From contig JASLFR010000066.1 in assembly GCA_030150565.1 (NCBI GenBank), positions 1-11,321 of the forward strand: DNA of 11,321 nucleotides. Reading direction: 5' to 3'. The notes under the pieces were generated by a model that saw nothing but the letters and a program-made list of their open reading frames with translations, had not been told where the DNA came from and did not search any database. This stretch comes from Cardiobacteriales bacterium (lineage in GTDB: Bacteria > Pseudomonadota > Gammaproteobacteria > Cardiobacteriales > Wohlfahrtiimonadaceae). Position numbers and translations under genes: made by a program. Positions 6,261 to 11,321 of the stretch are shown here, piece after piece (position 1 is the stretch's first letter; each line of letters begins with the position of its first letter).

Positions 6261-8471
6261 ATGACATGCGCCCCCTCGTTCTCTTGCGATGCTCAACAGA
6301 AATTTTTTAGACAAAAGCCCCTTGCCCTCACCCTTTTAGCGCTCTTAACGGCTGGAACTTTCGCTCATGCAGAGGAGAGTGGTGATGGCAAAGTGGTGGA
6401 TTTAGGGAAAGTTGTGGTTACCGCCTCAGGTTTTGAGCAGAGTGTGAAAGAAGCTCCTGCAAGCATCTCGATCGTAACGGAGGAGGAGATTGCAGATAGT
6501 GGAAAAGAGGGGCTTGGTGCTCTTTTAAATAGTGTTGAGGGGGTAAGTATTGAGCAAGGGGGGAAGGCGGGTGGCGCTAATATCGGCATTCGTGGATTGC
6601 CGAGTGATTACACCCTCTTGATGATTGATGGTAAACGGTTAAGTCAAAATAGCTCTGGAGCTCGCCCTAACGGTTTTGGAGATGTTGATAGCGCCTTTAT
6701 TCCTCCCAATTCAGCAATTGAACGGATTGAGATTGTGCGTGGCCCCATGTCCACCCTCTACGGCTCTGATGCGTTGGGAGGGGTGGTGAATGTGATCACT
6801 AAAAAGGTGCCTGAGCGGTGGGGAGGGGAGATCTCTACCCGCATGAACAGTAGTTTTAATAATCGTTACGGTGGAGAGTTTGGCACAAGCTTCTATTTAG
6901 CAGGACCGTTAAAGAGCGATCTTGTGGGGCTCTCTTTGATGGGGGGCTTCACCCATAAGGGGAATGCAGGGGGGCTCTATGCTAAGAATCGAGCAGAATC
7001 TTTAAGTGGCATCCATACAGGTAAATTCTCCCAATTTAATGGATTGGGCGCACGTAAAAATTATAATCTTGGAGCGAAGCTCGCTTTCACCCCTAACGAG
7101 GCGAACGATATTCTTCTAAATATCGATCATGGGATTCAGCGTTACGATAATAGTGATGAGCAGTTAGGGACGCTCAATAGCAGCGTTGCAGATGGGCGTG
7201 CAGGGGGTGGTTATGCCGATGAGCTCCGTTTTAAGCGGACACGCTATGGGCTCTCACATGAGGGGCGTTACGATTTTGCAACGATCAATAGCTCACTTCT
7301 TTGGGATACTACCGAGACGATTGGGCGCCTGAATCCGAAACAGGCAAAACCTGATCCAGAAGTGGATGGAAAAGCGCGCGATATTAAGTATGAGAATCTC
7401 ATTTTTGATCATAAATGGCAGTTCGATTGGGGGAATCACTTCATCACAGCGGGAGGGCAATATAAGCAGCAGTGGCTGAAGGATTCACTCCACAACGCTG
7501 AGCTCGATCTGAAGCAGTGGCAGTGGGCTCTCTTTGCTGAGGATGAGTGGCTCATTAACGATCAACTCGTCGCAACTTTTGGTCTTCGTTACGATAAAAA
7601 TGAGCTCTTTGGCGCCCACTTTAGCCCTCGCGCTTATCTTTTATGGAGCATCAACGATAATTGGCAGATTAAAGGGGGGGTGAGCCGAGCGTTCCGAGCG
7701 CCTGACATCAACCTTATGAGTGACGATATTATCGGGCTTGGGCGTCAAGGGAAGCTCCCTCTTTTAGGCAATAGCCAATTAAAACCTGAAACAGCAACCT
7801 CTGCCGAGTTAGCGCTCAACTTCGACAATAATCACAATTTCAGTGCAGGCGCCACAATCTTCTACACTAAGTTTAAAGATAAGATCGATTCAGTGATGGT
7901 GCCTAACTGTCAGGCGAATGCCGTAGCAGGCTGTATCGATTTAGGGAGTGGTTGGGGGGTTGATGAGTTCTCTAAGCGGATGAATCTTCAAGATGCAAAG
8001 CTCTACGGCGTTGAGTTAACCGCCCGTTACGACCTAAATGATCAGCTCTCATTGAGTGGAAACTACACCTATACCGATAGCGAATATCGTGAAGATGATG
8101 GACGCAAGCGTCCCTTTAGCTCTACGCCTCGTCACATGGTCAATATTAAAGCGGATTACGCCGTTAATGAGCGTTGGAATATCTGGGCGGAGGGGCAGTA
8201 TCGTGCTAAGCAGTTCAACGATTACAATTGGCGCGACGAGAAGGTCTATTACAACAGTTACACCATCGCCAATATTGGAACAACCTACCAATCATCCGAT
8301 CAGTTAACCTTTAGCGCTGGGGTGAATAACCTCTTCAATAAGGAGTTTGATGATTATGGAGTGACCAGAGTAGGGAGTAAGGCACCCACTCTCGATACCG
8401 ATTATCAAAATGGGTATCACCGTCTGCAAGAGGGGCGCAAAATTTGGGCCAATATTCGCTACTCGTTTTAA
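6261..8471 (+). CDS. TonB-dependent outer-membrane receptor, FepA/CirA-like (probable catecholate siderophore receptor)
   Basis: An outer-membrane gated channel that takes up an iron chelate using energy passed on by TonB. The signal peptide has an unusually long n-region (residues 1-19, with Cys 3 and Cys 9), a hydrophobic core at 20-34 and a cleavage site after AHA at 37. The TonB box is at about 49-55 (GKVVVTA). The plug domain covers about 60-180, with GIRGLP (Arg 111), LLMIDGKRL and IVRGPMSTLYGSDALGGVV (Arg 160), the wording shared by FepA and CirA. The 22-strand barrel follows and ends in the terminal aromatic SF needed for assembly. Cys 550 and Cys 558 probably form a disulfide in an outer loop. 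The ligand cannot be fixed from sequence; ferric enterobactin-like or catechol breakdown products are the best guess, haem less so. RBS AGGA (6247-6250) is 10 bases upstream. First gene of a Fur-controlled operon; tonB follows after 13 bases. A seven-G run lies at 7674-7680. Confidence 0.93.
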   Translation: MTCAPSFSCDAQQKFFRQKPLALTLLALLTAGTFAHAEESGDGKVVDLGKVVVTASGFEQSVKEAPASISIVTEEEIADSGKEGLGALLNSVEGVSIEQGGKAGGANIGIRGLPSDYTLLMIDGKRLSQNSSGARPNGFGDVDSAFIPPNSAIERIEIVRGPMSTLYGSDALGGVVNVITKKVPERWGGEISTRMNSSFNNRYGGEFGTSFYLAGPLKSDLVGLSLMGGFTHKGNAGGLYAKNRAESLSGIHTGKFSQFNGLGARKNYNLGAKLAFTPNEANDILLNIDHGIQRYDNSDEQLGTLNSSVADGRAGGGYADELRFKRTRYGLSHEGRYDFATINSSLLWDTTETIGRLNPKQAKPDPEVDGKARDIKYENLIFDHKWQFDWGNHFITAGGQYKQQWLKDSLHNAELDLKQWQWALFAEDEWLINDQLVATFGLRYDKNELFGAHFSPRAYLLWSINDNWQIKGGVSRAFRAPDINLMSDDIIGLGRQGKLPLLGNSQLKPETATSAELALNFDNNHNFSAGATIFYTKFKDKIDSVMVPNCQANAVAGCIDLGSGWGVDEFSKRMNLQDAKLYGVELTARYDLNDQLSLSGNYTYTDSEYREDDGRKRPFSSTPRHMVNIKADYAVNERWNIWAEGQYRAKQFNDYNWRDEKVYYNSYTIANIGTTYQSSDQLTFSAGVNNLFNKEFDDYGVTRVGSKAPTLDTDYQNGYHRLQEGRKIWANIRYSF

Positions 8472-8484
8472 TTAGGAGAGGAGA

Positions 8485-9273
8485 ATGGCTCACCCATTTC
8501 GATCAAATCTTGCGATTGCTGCAGCGCTTTTTGGGGCGGTTACGCTCCACGCTGTGGCAGTCAACCGACTCTTTTCCCCCTCTCCTCAACAGTTGCAGAT
8601 GGGGGATACTCCCGCACCTTTACTGATGCATCGTATTGAGTTGGCGGCAGAAGCTCCTAAAGAGGAGAGTGCTCCCGCTCCCATTGAGAGGGAGCAGCTT
8701 AAAGAGAAGATCGCCCCAAAAGAGGAGGAGGTGATCTCGATTAAAGAGCCTGAAAAGAGTGAGCAGAAGGTGGTAGATCGGGAGGAGCGAAAAGAGGTTA
8801 AGCCTAAAAAGGTTGAGCCTCCCCCAAAAAAGGTAGAGCCAAAGAGGGAACCTAAGCGGGATCTGCCAAAGCCCCAAGAGCGCCCTAAACCGAAAGTAGA
8901 GGAGCGTCCAGCTCCTAGTAAAAAAGGGGCTCAGGGGGATAATAGCGCTAAAGGCCCCCCTCCATCAGGGCGGGTGGGTATCTCAGCGCCGACACATACC
9001 CTCTCCGATAGTGAGGTTCATTTTCTCCAAAAACCGATTCCAAGCTATCCACGCATGGCAGAACGCCGTAGAATGCAGGGGACCGCTACAATTGTAGTGA
9101 CGATTAATCGTGATGGAAGAGCCACCAATGCAAGAGTAGAGCGCTCTTCAGGGCATAAGTTACTTGATGATGAGGCGCTGAAGGCAGCTCTAAAGATTCG
9201 CACTCAACCTTACCGAGTATCAGGTGAGGCGGTGAGTGTTACGGTACGCACCCGTTATGAATTTCGTTTATAA
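8485..9273 (+). CDS. tonB: Energy transducer TonB
   Basis: TonB spans the periplasm and couples the ExbB-ExbD proton motor to outer-membrane receptors. The protein has a single N-terminal membrane anchor (about 8-27) with His 22 in VTLHAV, matching the conserved anchor His of E. coli TonB. The Ser that precedes that His by four residues in E. coli is Ala 18 here. Residues about 55-145 form an extended Pro/Lys/Glu-rich spacer with repeated KVEP/PKP-like units, long enough to cross the periplasm. The C-terminal TonB domain runs from about 180 to 262, with the SYPRMAERRRMQG motif (Tyr 188, Pro 189), IVVTINRDGR and a final strand ending YEFRL. A strong RBS, AGGAGAGGAG, lies just before the ATG. 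Its position directly after the receptor gene and ahead of exbB-exbD suggests this TonB serves the receptor encoded next to it. Confidence 0.93.
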   Translation: MAHPFRSNLAIAAALFGAVTLHAVAVNRLFSPSPQQLQMGDTPAPLLMHRIELAAEAPKEESAPAPIEREQLKEKIAPKEEEVISIKEPEKSEQKVVDREERKEVKPKKVEPPPKKVEPKREPKRDLPKPQERPKPKVEERPAPSKKGAQGDNSAKGPPPSGRVGISAPTHTLSDSEVHFLQKPIPSYPRMAERRRMQGTATIVVTINRDGRATNARVERSSGHKLLDDEALKAALKIRTQPYRVSGEAVSVTVRTRYEFRL

Positions 9274-9302
9274 ATTATTGACTATTTTAGAAAGGGAACA
9301 GT

Positions 9303-9998
9303 ATGCAACCAGAAGTCGCACCACTAGGGTTTGAGCACTTTATCGCTCAATCAGATATGATCACGAAGACGCTCTTCATAATCTTAATTGCGATGTCGGT
9401 GATCTCGTGGTTTCTTATCCTCTATAAATTTCTTACGGGGATTGTTGAGCGGGGGAGAGGGAGACGTTTTCTCCACTTTTTTTGGAATGCGGAGAGTTTA
9501 GCGGCGATTGAGGAGCGAGCAAAAGTGGAAGCGAGCCGCAATCCTTATGCACATTTAGCGAATGATGCATTTAAAGCGGTGGCTCACTATCACCATCATC
9601 AAGGCTCAACATTGATGGAGCGGGGGACGTTGGATCAATTTTTAACGCGCACCCTTCGCACCCGTCTCGATGAGGAGCAGCTGCGGAGTGATAATGGGGT
9701 CTCTGTTTTAGCAACTGTTGCTGCAACCGCCCCATTTGTTGGGCTCTTTGGAACGGTGTGGGGCATCTATCATGCGCTAATTGAGATCGGCTCAACAGGT
9801 GCTGGGACGATTGATAAAGTGGCGGGGCCAGTTGGAGAGGCGCTCATTATGACGGGCGTTGGGCTTGCCGTTGCGATTCCTGCAGTGATCGCTTACAACT
9901 GGGTCGCACGCCGAAATCAGGTGAAGATGGGGCAGCTCGATTCATTTGCTTTTGATCTTTTAACTTTTTTAGGTAGTGCAAAAGGGAAGGAGTCTTAA
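9303..9998 (+). CDS. exbB: Biopolymer transport protein ExbB (TonB motor channel)
   Basis: A MotA/TolQ/ExbB-family proton channel subunit; a pentamer of ExbB encloses ExbD and drives TonB. Three membrane spans are visible: about 20-43, about 130-155 and about 173-195, with a large cytoplasmic domain between spans 1 and 2. The family signature TAPFVGLFGTVWGI begins at Thr 142, and GEALIMTGVGLAVAIPAV contains Glu 179 and Thr 184, matching the polar residues that line the channel in E. coli ExbB (Thr 148, Glu 176, Thr 181). The length of 231 residues and the lack of an N-terminal periplasmic extension fit the ExbB group rather than TolQ, as does the tonB and exbD neighbourhood. RBS AAGGGA lies upstream of the ATG. 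The stop codon is one base before the exbD ATG. Confidence 0.94.
   Translation: MQPEVAPLGFEHFIAQSDMITKTLFIILIAMSVISWFLILYKFLTGIVERGRGRRFLHFFWNAESLAAIEERAKVEASRNPYAHLANDAFKAVAHYHHHQGSTLMERGTLDQFLTRTLRTRLDEEQLRSDNGVSVLATVAATAPFVGLFGTVWGIYHALIEIGSTGAGTIDKVAGPVGEALIMTGVGLAVAIPAVIAYNWVARRNQVKMGQLDSFAFDLLTFLGSAKGKES
9987..9992 (+). promoter_or_regulatory. Ribosome binding site deciding the exbD start
   Basis: AAGGAG sits inside the last codons of exbB, seven bases before the ATG at 10000. This supports 10000 over an upstream in-frame GTG at 9976, which would add eight residues overlapping exbB and lacks such a site. Confidence 0.8.
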
Positions 9999-9999
9999 G

Positions 10000-10434
10000 A
10001 TGGCGTTTGGACGACTGCGTGAATCGAGTAAACCTTCAGCTGAGATCAATATGATCCCCCTGATCGATGTGATGTTGGTTCTGCTGGTGATCTTTATTCT
10101 TACAGCCCCTCTTGTAACCCAGTCGGTGAAACTTCAACTCCCTGAAGCGACCGATTTAGAGGAGCAGGTGATTCCTGAAGAGAAGAAGCCGATTATTCTT
10201 GCACTCAATGGGGAGCGGGAGCTCTTCTTAAATGAGAAGAAGATAGAGAGTGGCACCCTTTTAAGTGAACTGAAGGGGATTAAGGAGGGGTTAGCTGAAG
10301 GGGAGAATCCTCTTGTTCAGCTCCATATTGATGCTACCGTTCCTTATGAAGAGGTGGCAAAGCTGATGACCGATCTAAGTAAGGTTGGGCTCTCCAATTT
10401 AGGATTTGTTACCCTTCCTGAAACTGCTGAGTAG
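10000..10434 (+). CDS. exbD: Biopolymer transport protein ExbD (TonB motor)
   Basis: ExbD/TolR family subunit of the TonB motor: one membrane helix in the ExbB pore and a periplasmic domain that contacts TonB. From the ATG at 10000 the protein has 144 residues, close to E. coli ExbD (141). A short cytoplasmic start leads into INMIPLIDVMLVLLVIF, where Asp 23 is the proton-carrying residue equivalent to E. coli Asp 25, and into the APLVTQSVKLQLP stretch that opens the periplasmic part. The periplasmic fold from about 60 to 140 includes HIDATVPYEEVAKLM, also typical. It starts one base after exbB stops, so translation is likely coupled to keep subunit amounts in step. It is the last gene of the operon. 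Confidence 0.94.
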   Translation: MAFGRLRESSKPSAEINMIPLIDVMLVLLVIFILTAPLVTQSVKLQLPEATDLEEQVIPEEKKPIILALNGERELFLNEKKIESGTLLSELKGIKEGLAEGENPLVQLHIDATVPYEEVAKLMTDLSKVGLSNLGFVTLPETAE

Positions 10435-10453
10435 TCTTGGAAGGTAGAGAGAG

Positions 10454-10485
10454 AAAGAGCACTCTTTTATGAGTGCTCTTTTTTT
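10454..10485. terminator. Rho-independent terminator of the tonB operon
   Basis: AAAGAGCACTC (10454-10464) and GAGTGCTCTTT (10471-10481) form a perfect 11-bp stem around TTTTAT, with T continuing to 10485. It lies 20 bases after the exbD stop. The minus-strand CoA-binding gene ends 14 bases to its right, so the hairpin may also serve that transcript, though its T-run on that strand is interrupted (CTTTCTC). Confidence 0.92.
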
Positions 10486-10498
10486 GTTTCAATCTCAA

Positions 10499-10954
10499 TT
10501 AGGCGGGATTCTCAAGGGAGTAACCGCTAGGAAGAACGAGCTCATCCCAATCCTTTTTGGTGCAGCGATTCATAATGATGCGCCCTTTAAATCGATCCCC
10601 TAAAATCTTTGGCACCTCTTCATGCTCCAATCCCAGTTGCGCCCAGAAGTAACCAAAATCGAGCGTTTTAAGCTCATTTGCAACATTCGGGAGCTCTTCA
10701 CTGCGGCGAAAAACATCCACAATGTCGATCTTTTCTGGGATCTCTGCAACCGTTGCGTAGACCTTCTCCCCTAAGATCTCTTTATCTGCATGAGCGGGAT
10801 TGACGGGGAAGATCTTGAAGCCTGCGCTCTGTAAACGCTCCGCCACACGGTAGCTATCTCGGTGCGCCTTAGGACTTAAGCCGATAATTGCGATATTTTT
10901 TGAGCGGGTGAGAATCTCAACAATGCGCTCATCTGTGGGATTTTGAAAACTCAT
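10499..10954 (-). CDS. CoA-binding domain protein, YccU-like
   Basis: A small single-domain protein of 151 residues with the Rossmann-type CoA-binding fold (YccU/COG1832 group). It is cytoplasmic; no reaction is established for the family. The first strand and nucleotide loop read IAIIGLSPKAHRDSY (Gly 25, Ser 27), followed by FKIFPVNPAHADKEILGE, the DIVDVFRRSEELP segment, WAQLGLEHEE and a final MNRCTKKDWDEL with a conserved Cys. These are all in the usual order. I start it at the ATG at 10954, which has AAGGAG eight bases upstream. A longer frame from a TTG at 11050 would add 32 residues without family similarity, overlapping radA. It lies 55 bases downstream of radA in the same direction, and co-transcription with radA is likely. 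Confidence 0.9.
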   Translation of the reverse strand: MSFQNPTDERIVEILTRSKNIAIIGLSPKAHRDSYRVAERLQSAGFKIFPVNPAHADKEILGEKVYATVAEIPEKIDIVDVFRRSEELPNVANELKTLDFGYFWAQLGLEHEEVPKILGDRFKGRIIMNRCTKKDWDELVLPSGYSLENPA

Positions 10955-10962
10955 AATAGGGA

Positions 10963-10968
10963 CTCCTT
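10963..10968 (-). promoter_or_regulatory. Ribosome binding site deciding the CoA-binding gene start
   Basis: On the minus strand AAGGAG is followed by eight bases and the ATG at 10954. No comparable site precedes the TTG at 11050, so the shorter protein is preferred. Confidence 0.8.
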
Positions 10969-11009
10969 CTATAGGTGGTATCCATTTCAGTGTAGCAAGC
11001 TCTTTGAGA

Positions 11010-11321
11010 TTAGAGGTAATCGATCGCCTCTGAAATTTTAGAGACCCCAATCACCTCTAAATTAGCAATCGGTTTTTTAGGGGCATTGGCAAGGGGGACG
11101 ATCGCTCGTTTAAAACCATGTTTGACAGCCTCTTTTAAGCGCTCTTCGCCGTGCGGAATGGGGCGAATTTCACCCGCTAAGCCAACCTCACCAAAGATAA
11201 TGAGATCTTGGGGAAGAACAACGTTTCTAAAGCTTGAGTAGGCCGCCGCAAGCACTGCAAGATCGGAGGCGGTCTCTGTAACTTTCACCCCACCAACAGC
11301 ATTGACGTAGACATCTTGATC
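11010..11321 (-). CDS. radA: DNA repair protein RadA, C-terminal end (partial)
   Basis: The frame is open to the window edge, so 103 C-terminal residues plus the stop are seen; the true start is outside. It begins DQDVYVNAVGGVKVTETASD and continues with LPQDLIIFGEVGLAGEIRPI, hallmark wording of the RadA (Sms) C-terminal Lon-like domain. RadA is a RecA-like ATPase with a zinc finger that helps branch migration during recombination; the ATPase, zinc and KNRFG parts lie outside the window. The Lon-like protease-fold domain is thought to be a structural DNA-interacting scaffold without protease activity. A GTG at 11288 is only an internal valine. The YccU-like gene follows 55 bases downstream. 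Confidence 0.94.
   Translation of the reverse strand, partial: DQDVYVNAVGGVKVTETASDLAVLAAAYSSFRNVVLPQDLIIFGEVGLAGEIRPIPHGEERLKEAVKHGFKRAIVPLANAPKKPIANLEVIGVSKISEAIDYL

Noticed and set aside
8049..8307. Paired open frames on both strands inside the receptor gene
   Set aside because: Both lie within the barrel-coding region and show no domain or ribosome binding site; they follow from the codon bias of the receptor gene.
8650..8940. Repetitive Lys/Pro/Glu-coding stretch as a possible repeat element
   Set aside because: It is the normal Pro-rich periplasmic spacer of TonB, not an independent DNA repeat.
9976..9999. An upstream in-frame GTG start for exbD giving eight extra residues
   Set aside because: It lies within exbB and has no ribosome binding site, whereas the ATG at 10000 has AAGGAG at ideal spacing and gives the normal ExbD length.
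10955..11050. An N-terminal 32-residue extension of the CoA-binding protein from a TTG
   Set aside because: It overlaps the radA 3' end, has no family similarity, and the ATG at 10954 has a good ribosome binding site.
11010..11288. A separate 92-residue protein starting at a GTG at 11288
   Set aside because: The frame continues unbroken to the window edge with RadA sequence (DQDVYVNAVGG), so this is the tail of a longer gene.
1..11321. Mobile elements, CRISPR arrays, tRNA or rRNA genes, attachment sites
   Set aside because: No transposase or integrase motifs, spaced direct repeats, cloverleaf sequences or flanking duplications were recognised.

Overview
This is an ordinary-looking chromosomal stretch from a Gram-negative bacterium, most likely a gammaproteobacterium of moderate GC. 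The evidence is a lipid-anchored MltD-like murein transglycosylase, a FepA/CirA-like outer-membrane receptor with a TonB-ExbB-ExbD motor, Fur-box-like sites, and an ArgH tail with the wording common in beta/gammaproteobacteria. A Cardiobacteriales-type host (Wohlfahrtiimonas/Ignatzschineria relatives) is a guess from overall gene style only. I see no mobile elements, CRISPR arrays, tRNA or rRNA genes.

Left part (1-4470): the last 50 codons of argH, closed by a hairpin, are followed by a tightly packed plus-strand cluster: an mltD-like lipoprotein gene, a transaldolase (tal), a monofunctional prephenate dehydrogenase (tyrA) and an AEC-family permease. The cluster ends at a strong terminator (4444-4470) placed between convergent genes. 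Tal handles erythrose 4-phosphate, which feeds the shikimate pathway, and TyrA commits prephenate to tyrosine, so these two neighbours are metabolically connected. The cell-wall enzyme and the permease have no obvious link to them.

Middle (4489-6260): a minus-strand MFS transporter of YcaD type carries an unusual acidic cytoplasmic tail of about 113 residues. A 290-base divergent intergenic region follows. It contains a clear sigma-70 promoter facing right, bracketed by two Fur-box-like sequences, and a short stem-loop at the likely 5' end of the transcript.

Right part (6261-10485): an iron-uptake operon encodes a TonB-dependent catecholate-receptor-like protein, then its own TonB, ExbB and ExbD, ending at a strong hairpin terminator. 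When iron is scarce, Fur release would co-induce the receptor and the inner-membrane motor that powers it.

Far right (10499-11321): on the minus strand lie the 3' end of radA (DNA repair) and a small YccU-like CoA-binding protein gene, transcribed towards the same terminator region.

Three starts are best moved inward from the longest open frame on ribosome-binding-site grounds: the mltD-like gene (268), exbD (10000) and the CoA-binding protein gene (10954, minus strand). I did not find a previously undescribed system. The points most worth a second look are the Fur-controlled promoter architecture, the self-contained receptor-motor operon, the MFS tail and the non-enterobacterial type of transaldolase.
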